Under the pieces are notes generated by a model that saw only the letters and a list, made by a program, of their open reading frames with translations, did not search any database and was not told the origin of the DNA. A stretch of DNA of 19,841 nt from VBDM01 sp035280025. Its GTDB lineage: Bacteria; Pseudomonadota; Gammaproteobacteria; Burkholderiales; SG8-39. The stretch lies in the NCBI GenBank assembly GCA_035280025.1, contig DATEGT010000222.1, positions 1-19,841 on the forward strand, given 5' to 3'. A program made the position numbers and the translations under genes. Every line of letters begins with the position of its first letter. The stretch's first letter is position 1. This document shows positions 1-7,026 of the stretch, piece by piece.

Positions 1-1
1 C

Positions 2-805
2 GCCGCCGATCCCGAGGGCCTGGGCCGGATGATCGGCAGGATGGCCGACCGCCTGTTCGAGGCGATGAGCCGCGCCACGCTCGACGCGCGCACCGCCGCC
101 GTGCTCCGCCTGGCCCCTTTGCGGAACGAGCGCAGGCCCGACGCCGTCACCTTCTCGGGCGGCGTCTCCGAATACCTGTACGGGCAGGAAGCCCGGCATT
201 TCGGCGACCTGGGCGCTCCGCTCGCGCGCGCGGTGCTCGCGCGCGTGCAAGGCTGGGGAGCGCGCGTCGAGCGGCCCGACCAGGGCATCCGCGCGACCGT
301 CATCGGCGCGTCGCAGTACACGGTGCAGCTGAGCGGGGGCACGATCTTCGTCGAACCGGCGGGCGTGCTCCCCCTGCGCAACGTTCCCGTGATCGCCCCG
401 GAGCTGCCGCTCGACGGCGACCCGGTCGACGCCGGGCGCGTCGCCGGCGCGGTGCGCGCCGCGCTCAGGCGCCTGGATCTGGAGTCCGGGGACCGGCCCG
501 CCGCGCTGTGCTACCGCTGGCGGGAGTCTGCGTCCTTCGCGAGGCTGGACGGCTTTTGCCGCGGAGTCGTCGCAGGGTTCGAATCCGCCCTGACTCGCGG
601 CCTGCCGCTCATCCTCGTCGGAGACGGCGATATCGGCGGGCTGATCGGGATCCACTGCGTCGAGCAGCTGCGCCTCTCGAATTCCGTGGTGTCGATCGAC
701 GGCGTCGCCCTCAAGGAGTTCGACTTCATCGACATCGGCGAGATGATCCCGGCCTCGGGCGCGGTGCCGGTGGTGATCAAATCGCTGGTGTTTCCGGGTT
801 CGTGA
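2..805 (+). CDS. eutA: EutA, ethanolamine ammonia-lyase reactivating factor (3' part, start outside window)
   Basis: EutA reactivates ethanolamine ammonia-lyase (EutBC) in the cytoplasm by ATP-dependent exchange of damaged adenosylcobalamin. The reading frame is open from base 2, so the visible 267 or so residues are the C-terminal part of a protein that is usually about 470 aa. Family hallmarks are visible: FSGGVSEYLYG (actin-like nucleotide-fold segment), IRATVIGASQYTVQLSGGT, LPLRNVPVI, and a C-terminus of the type FDFIDIGE...VPVVIKSLVFPG. An ATG at 29 exists but is internal, because homologous sequence continues upstream of it. The next gene, a thiamine-diphosphate enzyme, starts 16 bases downstream on the same strand and is probably co-transcribed. 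EutBC should lie further upstream if this is a functional eut locus, but this cannot be seen here. Family assignment is strong. Confidence 0.93.
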   Translation, partial: AADPEGLGRMIGRMADRLFEAMSRATLDARTAAVLRLAPLRNERRPDAVTFSGGVSEYLYGQEARHFGDLGAPLARAVLARVQGWGARVERPDQGIRATVIGASQYTVQLSGGTIFVEPAGVLPLRNVPVIAPELPLDGDPVDAGRVAGAVRAALRRLDLESGDRPAALCYRWRESASFARLDGFCRGVVAGFESALTRGLPLILVGDGDIGGLIGIHCVEQLRLSNSVVSIDGVALKEFDFIDIGEMIPASGAVPVVIKSLVFPGS

Positions 806-821
806 GAAACTCCCGGCTCGT

Positions 822-2534
822 ATGGAAGGCCCGGGCACGATAAGCGGCGCGCACGCCCTGCTCCGAACCCTGCGCAGGATGGGGGTGGAGAAGATCTTCG
901 CGTCCCCGGGATCGGACTGGGCGCCCCTGTGGGAAGCGCTCGCGATGCCGCAGGCACGCGACGAATTCCCCGAATATCTCTCCTCGCGCCACGAGGAAAC
1001 GGCGATCGCGATGGCCGCCGGCTACGGCAAGAGCACGGGAAAGCTGTCCGCGGTGGTGCTCCACACCACCGTCGGCGCGCTGCACGCGGCCATGGGCATG
1101 CGCGCCGCGCTGCACGAGCGCATCCCCATGGTGCTCCTCGCCGGGGAGTCGATCTCCTTCGGCGAGCGGCCCGAGTACGGAATCGGCCCGCAGTGGCTGC
1201 GCCTCCTGACCGACGTCGGCGGCCCCGCGCGGCTGGCGGCGCCCGGCGTCAAATGGAGCTTCGGGCTGAACGACGGCGCGCTGCTCTCGGCGACGATCGA
1301 GCGCGCCTGCCGGATCGCGGCCTCGGCGCCGTGCGGGCCCGCCTTCGTCTCGATTCCGACCGAGTTCCTCATGGACGCGCGGCCCGAGGAAGCGCAGCGC
1401 TCCGCGGCGCCGACGCGCAATCCCGCCGCCGATCCCGCCGCGCTCGACGAGCTCGCGCGGCTGCTCTGCGCCGCGAAGCGCCCGGCGATCCTCACCGAGG
1501 AAGCCGGCAAGGACCCCGCCGCGGTCGATCGGCTGGTGGCGCTCGCCGAGACGCTCGGGGCGCCGGTCTTCGACGCGTGGCAGCCCGGCTACATGAATTT
1601 TCCGCGAACTCATCCGCTTTACGGCGGCGCGGCCCCGGACATGAAGGCGCTGCTCGAGGAGACCGACCTGCTGTTCTGCGTCGAGACCGTCGCGCCCGCG
1701 CATCCTCCGTCGGTGCTCTCCGGGTCGAATGCGCACGTCGCGTTTCTCGGCGAGGACCCGCTGCACGTCCACCTCCCCTATTGGGGCTTCCGCAGCGATC
1801 TTTCGGCGGCCGGGGCGCTCGCGCCTTCGCTTGCTCTGCTGCGCGAGCGCGTCGCGCGCGCGGTGCCGAAGGGATCGCGCTCCCCGCTCGTGTCGCAATG
1901 GGCCGCGCGCAACGCTAAGGCGCGCGAGCCGTTTCGCGACAAGGCCCGCGCGGGGAAGGAGCGGCCGCAGATCGACTCGGCCTGGGTCGGCCACGAGCTG
2001 GACGCGGTTCTGCCCGAAGGCGCGATCGTGGTCGACGAGACCATCACCCACCGCCTGGACATCGTCCGCCAGCTCGAGCGGCTCGGTCCCGGCGGCTTCA
2101 TCTCGGCGAGCTACGGGGGCCTGGGCATGGGGATCGGGGCCGCGCTCGGCGCCAAGGCGGCGCGCCCCGGGAGCACCGTCGTGGCGACCATCGGCGACGG
2201 CGCCTTCTTCTACAACCCGGTCGTCGCCTCGTTCGGCGCGGCGCAGGAGCTCGCGCTGCCGCTGCTCGTCGTCCTGTTCAACAACGCCGGCTATCTATCG
2301 CAGAAGCTCGACGTGACGCGCGAATATCCGGACGGCTGGGCGGTTCGCTCGAAGCGGTTCGCGGGACTCTCGATCGCGCCGCGTCCGGAGTATCCCGCGC
2401 TCGCGCGCGCGTTCGGCGGGTACGGCGAGACGGTCGAGCGCCCCGCCGACGTGCGTCCGGCGCTGCTGCGCGGGCTCGATGCGGTCTCCAAGGGCCATCT
2501 GGCGCTGATCGAGATGGTGCTCGCGCCGGTCTAG
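822..2534 (+). CDS. Thiamine-diphosphate-dependent enzyme, acetolactate synthase-like, substrate unknown
   Basis: This 570-aa cytoplasmic protein has the three-domain layout of the ThDP decarboxylase/acetolactate synthase family. The N-terminal Pyr domain carries the catalytic-Glu region SSRHEETA (E58, following H57, aligns with RHEQ of the family). A central domain covers roughly residues 195-350. The C-terminal PP domain has the Mg-ThDP motif GDG at 458-460 closing at NN 487-488. The length is normal for the family. The ATG at 822 lies 16 bases after eutA and has no strong Shine-Dalgarno, which fits translational coupling. The region GSDWAPLWEAL (30-40) replaces the usual GG-x-x-x-P-L-x-D segment, so the substrate is not predictable. 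Candidates include a 2-oxoacid decarboxylase or a carboligase. Its position beside eutA suggests a link to ethanolamine/acetaldehyde metabolism, by inference only. The stop codon overlaps that of the convergent gene on the other strand. Confidence 0.9.
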   Translation: MEGPGTISGAHALLRTLRRMGVEKIFASPGSDWAPLWEALAMPQARDEFPEYLSSRHEETAIAMAAGYGKSTGKLSAVVLHTTVGALHAAMGMRAALHERIPMVLLAGESISFGERPEYGIGPQWLRLLTDVGGPARLAAPGVKWSFGLNDGALLSATIERACRIAASAPCGPAFVSIPTEFLMDARPEEAQRSAAPTRNPAADPAALDELARLLCAAKRPAILTEEAGKDPAAVDRLVALAETLGAPVFDAWQPGYMNFPRTHPLYGGAAPDMKALLEETDLLFCVETVAPAHPPSVLSGSNAHVAFLGEDPLHVHLPYWGFRSDLSAAGALAPSLALLRERVARAVPKGSRSPLVSQWAARNAKAREPFRDKARAGKERPQIDSAWVGHELDAVLPEGAIVVDETITHRLDIVRQLERLGPGGFISASYGGLGMGIGAALGAKAARPGSTVVATIGDGAFFYNPVVASFGAAQELALPLLVVLFNNAGYLSQKLDVTREYPDGWAVRSKRFAGLSIAPRPEYPALARAFGGYGETVERPADVRPALLRGLDAVSKGHLALIEMVLAPV

Positions 2535-3316
2535 GCCTTCTTGTCGGCGACGTTCCGCTTCAGGACCGTCTGCCAGAAGAACCCGTTCTGGAACGCGAGC
2601 AGCCACAGGACGAGGAAGGCCTGCGTCGAGGCACCGAACTCGCCCGCCTGCAGGAACCCGAGGAACACGATCGGCGAGACGAGGACGGCGATGGAGCCGT
2701 TGCGGACGTGCTCGATCAGCGCGCCCTTCCGGTTGGGCGCATCGAGGCAATCCACCGCCGTCTTGGCGACCATGCCGAGCAGCATCGCGATGAAGAGCGG
2801 ACCGTAGAGCACCGTCAGATCGCCGAGCGTCGTCGAACCTCCCGCCTGGGCGGAGGAACCCGCATCGGCCGCGGGCGGCGCGGGCGGCGGCGCGCCCAGC
2901 TCCCATTCGACCTTGCGTCCCGCCGCCGGGGCTTCGTCGGCGAAGGCGACGCTGAAGATGGAATTGCCCGGCGCGGCGCTCGCGGCGGTGACGGTCTCCT
3001 TCAGGATCCAGCCGTACACCCACTCTTCCTTGCCGCCGCGCGAAGTCCGGAACGCGATCTGCAGCCAGGCCTTGCTCGAAAGACCGAAGTCGGCGCTGCG
3101 CTCGGCGCACACGTACACCTGCGTCGAGGCCCGCAGGGAGGCGATGCGATTCCCCTGCCAGCCCCGGCCGGTGACGAATTGCGGAACGCGCTCGTATACG
3201 TCGGTCGCCGCGGCCACGACCGCCCTGCGGTCGCACTTCTGCGCCTCCGCGAGAAGAGGCAAGAGCAGCAGCGTCGCGGCCGCTGCGAGCGCGGCGAATC
3301 TCGGCAATCCCGCCAT
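2531..3316 (-). CDS. Exported SH3-like protein with C-terminal membrane segments, unknown function
   Basis: This 261-aa protein of unknown function is the last gene of the long minus-strand operon. It has a signal peptide (1-25, cleavage near AEA|QKC), then a bacterial-SH3-like beta domain (about 35-110, ending EEWVYGWILKETV, the usual WVxGWI closing strand). A Pro/Ala/Gly-rich linker (about 140-163) leads to about three hydrophobic segments (165-188, 206-224, 230-250) and a Lys-rich tail. The SH3-like domain would face the periplasm and the C-terminal part would sit in the inner membrane. The ATG at 3316 is preceded by GGGAG six bases upstream. It lies 52 bases after the AgmX-like gene, so it may be co-transcribed or partly independent. 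The pairing with another secreted SH3-like protein at 14728-15513 suggests an envelope or peptidoglycan-facing role, by inference. No enzyme signature is seen. Confidence 0.8.
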   Translation of the reverse strand: MAGLPRFAALAAAATLLLLPLLAEAQKCDRRAVVAAATDVYERVPQFVTGRGWQGNRIASLRASTQVYVCAERSADFGLSSKAWLQIAFRTSRGGKEEWVYGWILKETVTAASAAPGNSIFSVAFADEAPAAGRKVEWELGAPPPAPPAADAGSSAQAGGSTTLGDLTVLYGPLFIAMLLGMVAKTAVDCLDAPNRKGALIEHVRNGSIAVLVSPIVFLGFLQAGEFGASTQAFLVLWLLAFQNGFFWQTVLKRNVADKKA

Positions 3317-3325
3317 GATCGGCTC

Positions 3326-3359
3326 CCGGAGTAGGAACGAATGCGAATCTTACCTCCGG
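3326..3359. repeat. Short inverted repeat in the only >50-base gap of the operon
   Basis: CCGGAG at 3326-3331 and CTCCGG at 3354-3359 form a possible 6-bp stem with a 22-base loop. It lies between the AgmX-like gene and the SH3-like membrane protein and overlaps the ribosome-binding region of the latter. No U-tract follows, so it is not a classical terminator. It could be an mRNA processing or attenuation structure, or chance in GC-rich DNA. Confidence 0.25.
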
Positions 3360-3368
3360 CTCACCGGG

Positions 3369-4394
3369 TCAAGACGGCAGGAAGTCTATGGGGTAGGTCA
3401 CGACCATCGTGTCCACGGCCTTGGCGCCGAAATCGAACTGCCTGATGCGCACGAGCAGCTTGCGCTCCAGATCCGGCGAGCGCAGCTCGCTCGAGACCAT
3501 CTGGCAATCCAGCACCTGGCCCGAGGGCGCGATCGTCAGCTTCACGACGACCTTTCCCTGCAGCGTGGGGTCCTCGCGCAAGGCGCGGTTGTAGAGGACG
3601 TAGATCGAGCCCTTGTTGCGGTCGAACACGAGCTTGATGTCCTCGATCGAGCGCGAGGCCTTGCCGCTCGCGCCGCGGCGCAGCGAGCCCCCGGCGCCGG
3701 GGCCGCCGCCCCCGTCGCCGCCCATCACGCCCTGGACCGCGGTGGTCGAGCGTCCGGCGAGCCCGCCCCCGCCGGTATCGCGGCTCAGCGCGGCGGTGTT
3801 GATGCCGCCGCTGCCCCGGCTGGCATTGGAAGTGATCAGCGCGCGGGACGGAAGCCCGGGGCCCTTGCCCGCGCCCACGCCCGGGCCGGAGCCGGACCCG
3901 ACGCCCGGACCCGGCTTGATGTCCTTCTGGAACTGCGCCGCGACCGGGGCGCCGCGGAGGTCGGCGAGCTCGTTGCTCATCGCGAGCAATCCCACGCCCG
4001 AGGCCCTGCGGCGCGCGGCCTCGATCTTTTCTCCCGGCGCCTTGGCCGGCTGGGGCTTGCGCGCCTCGGTGACCGGGGGCTTGGCGGGCTCGGGCTTGGT
4101 CGCTTCGGGCTGCGGCTTGGCCGCCGGCGCTTCCGGCTCCGGCCTGCGGACGGGCGGCGGCGGAGGCGTCTCGCGCTCGAGGAGCAGCTTCGCCAGACGC
4201 GGCGGCAGCTCCTCGGGCTGGGTGCGATCGACCTTGGGCACCGGCAGCCACGGCATGATCAGGCTGAACAGAGCGCAGGCGAGCAGCACGCGCTTCAGGA
4301 TCCGGCGGAAGCGGCGCTCCTCTTCCTCCGAGACCGTCCACGGCAGCACCGCCATGCGGTAGCGGAATTGAACGGCTGCGGCCGCGGCGGCCAT
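3369..4394 (-). CDS. TonB-like energy transducer with AgmX/PglI-type C-terminal domain (GltG/GltJ-like)
   Basis: This is the probable periplasm-spanning transducer of the ExbB/ExbD motor encoded just upstream. The 341 aa contain, in order: an Arg-rich N-terminal cytoplasmic segment with EEEERRFRRILKR (23-35), one transmembrane helix (about 36-52), a Pro/Glu/Lys-rich extended region (72-120), a Gly-rich flexible region (160-240), and a C-terminal beta-alpha domain (about 250-341). The C-terminal domain has DRNKGSIYVLYNRALREDP, then GKVVVKLTIAPSGQV and a closing TYPIDFLP, typical of the AgmX/PglI C-terminal family. In Myxococcus, proteins with this domain (GltG, GltJ) belong to the gliding machinery driven by the AglRQS motor. 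The ATG directly abuts the TAG of the preceding ExbD gene, so translation is coupled. A second ATG at residue 14 is possible but has no ribosome-binding site. Role in this organism is inferred. Confidence 0.88.
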   Translation of the reverse strand: MAAAAAAVQFRYRMAVLPWTVSEEEERRFRRILKRVLLACALFSLIMPWLPVPKVDRTQPEELPPRLAKLLLERETPPPPPVRRPEPEAPAAKPQPEATKPEPAKPPVTEARKPQPAKAPGEKIEAARRRASGVGLLAMSNELADLRGAPVAAQFQKDIKPGPGVGSGSGPGVGAGKGPGLPSRALITSNASRGSGGINTAALSRDTGGGGLAGRSTTAVQGVMGGDGGGGPGAGGSLRRGASGKASRSIEDIKLVFDRNKGSIYVLYNRALREDPTLQGKVVVKLTIAPSGQVLDCQMVSSELRSPDLERKLLVRIRQFDFGAKAVDTMVVTYPIDFLPS

Positions 4395-4889
4395 CTAGGC
4401 CTTGCCTTTCTGGATCACGGCGAAGGACAGGTCGCCGTAGTTGGCGCGGGCGCAGGTCACCATGATCTTGCGCAGCAGCCGGTAGGGAATCTCCTTGTCG
4501 CCCATGATGGTGAGCGCCTTGCTCTGCGACTCCTTCTCCTTGCGAATCATCGCGCGCCCGGCCTCGTAGGCGAGCTCCGCCCTGAGCGGCTCGATCAGGT
4601 CGCCCTGCCCCTTCAGCGCCTCCGCCACCGAGATGACCTTGCGCCCCTGGACGAGGATGTCCTCGTTGCTCACGACGACGACCACCGTTTCCTTCGGGCT
4701 CTTCTCGGCGGTGGACTCGGGAAGCCTGACCGCCTTGGCGCTCGGCAGCACCTCCACCTCCGAGGCGTTCGCGAGAAGGAAGAAGATCAGGATGGTGAAG
4801 ATGTCGATCAGCGAGACGAGGTTGAGGTCCACGAGGGACCTGTTCCTCGAGGCCCGCTCGGCCCGCTTCTGGATGGGCGAGAGCTTCAT
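4395..4889 (-). CDS. ExbD/TolR-family proton-channel subunit (canonical Asp present)
   Basis: This is an inner-membrane stator subunit that works with the ExbB-like protein to convert proton-motive force into movement of the TonB-like partner. The 164 aa have a short basic cytoplasmic N-terminus (1-20), one transmembrane helix (about 22-41) with the sequence SLIDIFTILIFFLL, and a periplasmic domain. D29 in the helix matches the essential proton-carrying Asp of ExbD/TolR. The ATG at 4889 overlaps the TGA of the preceding ExbD gene by four bases (ATGA), and the stop abuts the start of the AgmX-like gene. Two adjacent ExbD genes after one ExbB gene is the same arrangement as aglR-aglQ-aglS in Myxococcus. 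Family assignment is firm; the energised process is not shown by the sequence. Confidence 0.92.
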   Translation of the reverse strand: MKLSPIQKRAERASRNRSLVDLNLVSLIDIFTILIFFLLANASEVEVLPSAKAVRLPESTAEKSPKETVVVVVSNEDILVQGRKVISVAEALKGQGDLIEPLRAELAYEAGRAMIRKEKESQSKALTIMGDKEIPYRLLRKIMVTCARANYGDLSFAVIQKGKA

Positions 4890-5383
4890 CTCGTCCTTCC
4901 CGCAGAGGGCGCGTCGCCGACGGAGATCTCCGGGAACAGCTCGACCGGCCCGCCGCGGCCCTGGGCGGCCCTCGCGCCGCGCACCGCGTCCATGGTGTGC
5001 ACCAGCGTGTCGTACGACGTATCGGGCTCGGCGAGTATCGTCGCGGAGACCTTGTCCGGATAGCGCGCCTTCAGCTGCTGCATCAGCGACGACAGGGTCT
5101 GGTAGTCGTGGCCCGCGCCCGTGTTCTCCACGCGCCGCAGCAGGCCGCCGATGCGGTCGCCGACCTCTAGCGCGTCGCGCCGGATCACGATCTCGAGCTG
5201 GAGATCGCCCTTGAGGTTCTCGAACCCCGAGGATTGCGTGGGCAGGGTCAGCTCCAGCACCGCCAGCCTCGAGAACACCGCCGTCGTCAGCAGGAAGGGC
5301 ACCAGCACCACGATCATGTTCATGAACGCGGTGATATCCAGCCCCGCCGGATGCCTGCGCGGGCGGCGGACGCGGGCGCTCAT
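4886..5383 (-). CDS. ExbD/TolR-family protein lacking the proton-carrying Asp
   Basis: This is a second ExbD-type subunit of 165 aa with a basic N-terminus (1-13), a transmembrane helix (about 17-38) and a periplasmic domain containing a TILAEPDTSYDTLVHTMD segment typical of ExbD. Where ExbD/TolR normally has Asp in the helix, this protein reads FMNMIVVLVPFLL, with N22 at the aligned position. D16 lies further towards the cytoplasmic side. It is therefore probably a structural partner of the D29-bearing ExbD gene that follows, giving a mixed dimer. The ATG at 5383 is chosen because it overlaps the ExbB stop as ATGA; the frame stays open further upstream, but that part is antisense or shadow of ExbB. 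It ends in ATGA with the next gene. Confidence 0.88.
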   Translation of the reverse strand: MSARVRRPRRHPAGLDITAFMNMIVVLVPFLLTTAVFSRLAVLELTLPTQSSGFENLKGDLQLEIVIRRDALEVGDRIGGLLRRVENTGAGHDYQTLSSLMQQLKARYPDKVSATILAEPDTSYDTLVHTMDAVRGARAAQGRGGPVELFPEISVGDAPSAGRTR

Positions 5384-6033
5384 TTGGCCTGGGTCGCTTC
5401 GAACTTCGCGCGCTCGACCAGGTTCAGGAAGCTGATCTTCGCGGCCTCGAGGGCGTCGACGATCTCGCTGGTGCGCGCCTGCAGGAACGCGTGGATCAGC
5501 AGGAACGGGATCGCCACCATCAGCGCGAACGCCGTGTTGTTCATCGCGATCGAGATGCTGGCCGAAAGCAGCTCGGCCTTCTCCGCCGGGTTCACCTGCG
5601 CCACCGCCGTGAACGCCTTGATAAGGCCGATGATGGTGCCGAGCAGCCCGACCAGGGTGATCACGTTGGCGAAGGTGGCGATGTAGTGCGTGCGCTTCTC
5701 GAGCCGCGGCACGATCTCCATCATGCCCTCCTCCATGGCGGCGTCTATGTCCTCGCGCCGCCGGGCGGTCTTCACCCGCCCCAGGCCGTGGTTCACGATC
5801 TTGCTGATCGCGGCGTTCGACTGCGAGGTCACCGAATAGACCTCCTGGAATTTTCCGCCCCGGAGCAGGGGCTGCAGCTCGTCCCAGACCTTGCGGTTGC
5901 TGCGCCGCGCGTGGCCGAGATAGATGAACCGCTCCAGCGATATCGCCAGACCGACGGCCATGATCAGGATGCTGAAGTAGATGAAGACCCCGCTGTCCTG
6001 GAAGAACTTGACTACCGTGGCGTACGTGCTCAT
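5380..6033 (-). CDS. MotA/TolQ/ExbB-family proton channel subunit
   Basis: This is the inner-membrane channel subunit that forms the pentameric stator around the ExbD helices. The 217 aa show TM1 (about 15-36), a large cytoplasmic loop (about 40-115), TM2 (about 117-141, with LVGLLGTIIGLIKAF) and TM3 (about 163-185, with MNNTAFALMVAIPFLL). The conserved Thr residues in TM2 (T133) and TM3 (T167), which line the proton path in TolQ/ExbB, are present. Length is normal for the family. A GGAGG lies seven bases before the ATG. It follows the 101-aa secreted protein after 37 bases and overlaps the first ExbD gene by four bases. It is the AglR counterpart if the Agl/Glt comparison holds. Confidence 0.93.
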   Translation of the reverse strand: MSTYATVVKFFQDSGVFIYFSILIMAVGLAISLERFIYLGHARRSNRKVWDELQPLLRGGKFQEVYSVTSQSNAAISKIVNHGLGRVKTARRREDIDAAMEEGMMEIVPRLEKRTHYIATFANVITLVGLLGTIIGLIKAFTAVAQVNPAEKAELLSASISIAMNNTAFALMVAIPFLLIHAFLQARTSEIVDALEAAKISFLNLVERAKFEATQAK

Positions 6034-6040
6034 TGGATGA

Positions 6041-6045
6041 CCTCC
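6041..6045 (-). promoter_or_regulatory. Shine-Dalgarno of the ExbB-like gene
   Basis: GGAGG on the minus strand, seven bases before the ATG at 6031-6033. It fixes the start of the ExbB-like gene and shows that this motor gene, unlike most neighbours, does not rely only on translational coupling. Confidence 0.7.
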
Positions 6046-6070
6046 ACAAGAAAGATGTTCATGTCCGGCG

Positions 6071-6376
6071 TCATTTCGCGCCGCTTCCGGAATCCCGCCG
6101 CGGCTGCACCGCCTGCGGCTGCGTCAGGGAATGGTAGTGAACCTGGCGCTCGAAGACGTCGCGGTCCACGGGCGAGAGCGCCTCGTCGAGGACGCTGCTC
6201 GCCGGGCGGCCGACCAGCTCGGTCGGCAGCGGCTGCTTCCACGGGACGATGTAGAGCACCTTGGGCAGCTCGCGGTTGCCGAGAATCTGCGTGCCCTCGA
6301 GATCAGCGCGGTCCGCCGCCCGCGCGGGCGCTGCCAGCGAAGCCAGCAGCGCGATGAAGACGATCGTCGGTTTCAT
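6071..6376 (-). CDS. Small secreted protein of unknown function between the TPR and motor genes
   Basis: A 101-aa protein that I do not recognise by sequence. It has a clear signal peptide (1-20, cleavage near ARA|ADR), followed by a short region with GTQILGNRELPKVLYIVPWK (27-48) and a charged, low-complexity tail. It has no membrane segment in the mature part and no Cys, so it is probably periplasmic. The start ATG at 6376 overlaps the stop of the TPR lipoprotein by four bases (ATGA), and the ExbB gene begins 37 bases later. The position between the GltE-like TPR protein and the motor is where the small protein gltF would be expected in a Myxococcus-type order, but I cannot claim homology to GltF from the sequence. 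Confidence 0.82.
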   Translation of the reverse strand: MKPTIVFIALLASLAAPARAADRADLEGTQILGNRELPKVLYIVPWKQPLPTELVGRPASSVLDEALSPVDRDVFERQVHYHSLTQPQAVQPRRDSGSGAK

Positions 6377-7026
6377 CCGCCTTTCCCTCCTTTCGCCTGC
6401 CGGGCGCGGTCGCGCTGCTGCAGGTCTGCGATCCACTTGGTCACGGTTCCCGCCTCGCCCGGGGTCAGCTCCTGGTACCGGCGGTAGTGCTGCACGGCCT
6501 TCTCGCTGTCCTGCAGATAGAGGTCGTAGAGAATTCCGATGTTGAGGTGCGCGTAGGCGTAGTCCGGATCGAGGTCGAGCGCCTTTGCGTAGTAGCGGCC
6601 CGCATCCTCGAACTTGCCTTCGCGCCGCGAGATCACGCCGAGCTCGTTGTAGTAGGCGGCGCGGCCGGGATTGAGGCGGACCGCCTCCTGGAGCGACGCG
6701 AACGCCTGCGCCGGCCTCCCGGTGCGGCCGTAGAGGATGCCGAGATTGGCGTGCGGCCCGGCGAGCCGCGGCTCGCGGCGCGACACCGCGAGCAGGCCGC
6801 GCTCGGCCTCGGCGTACCGGCCGGTGCCCAGCGCCGCGAGCGCCTGCCGGTACAGCTCGCGCGACTCCGCGCTCACCGCGGGCTCGACCGGCGCGGGCTT
6901 CGCCTTCACCGGCTTCGGGACGGAAGCCGGCGCCTTGTCGGGGGCACGCACCGGCGTCTGGCAGCCCGCGAGGCCGCCGCACGCCAGCGCGAGCGCAAGG
7001 AGCGCCGTCGGGCTAGTGGAGCGCAT
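6373..7026 (-). CDS. TPR-repeat lipoprotein (GltE/AglT-like)
   Basis: A 217-aa lipoprotein with a signal peptide ending in lipobox LAGC (C22). An Ala/Pro/Lys-rich linker (about 25-50) leads to four to five tetratricopeptide repeats (about 55-200), recognisable by repeats such as ANLGILYGRTGRPAQAFASL, NELGVISRREGKFEDAGRYY and LNIGILYDLYLQDSEKA. The tail is Lys/Gly-rich. TPRs mediate protein-protein contacts, so it is likely an envelope scaffold. It overlaps the upstream 927-aa TPR gene by 14 bases and the downstream small secreted gene by 4. A short TPR lipoprotein next to a long TPR protein and an AglRQS-like motor recalls GltE (AglT) next to GltD in Myxococcus; this is inferred from architecture and order, not alignment. 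Confidence 0.88.
   Translation of the reverse strand: MRSTSPTALLALALACGGLAGCQTPVRAPDKAPASVPKPVKAKPAPVEPAVSAESRELYRQALAALGTGRYAEAERGLLAVSRREPRLAGPHANLGILYGRTGRPAQAFASLQEAVRLNPGRAAYYNELGVISRREGKFEDAGRYYAKALDLDPDYAYAHLNIGILYDLYLQDSEKAVQHYRRYQELTPGEAGTVTKWIADLQQRDRARQAKGGKGG

Noticed and set aside
777..2051. Minus-strand open frame (424 codons) opposite the ThDP enzyme
   Set aside because: Overlaps a clear ThDP enzyme on the other strand and has the Arg/Gly-rich look of a shadow frame.
3326..3359. Rho-independent terminator between the AgmX-like and SH3-like genes
   Set aside because: The stem is only 6 bp with a 22-base loop and no following T-run, so it was listed as a weak inverted repeat instead.
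2913..5063. Long plus-strand open frame (716 codons) opposite the AgmX/ExbD genes
   Set aside because: It is antisense to three well-supported genes, has Arg/His/Leu-rich composition typical of GC-rich antisense frames, and shows no domain or ribosome-binding site.
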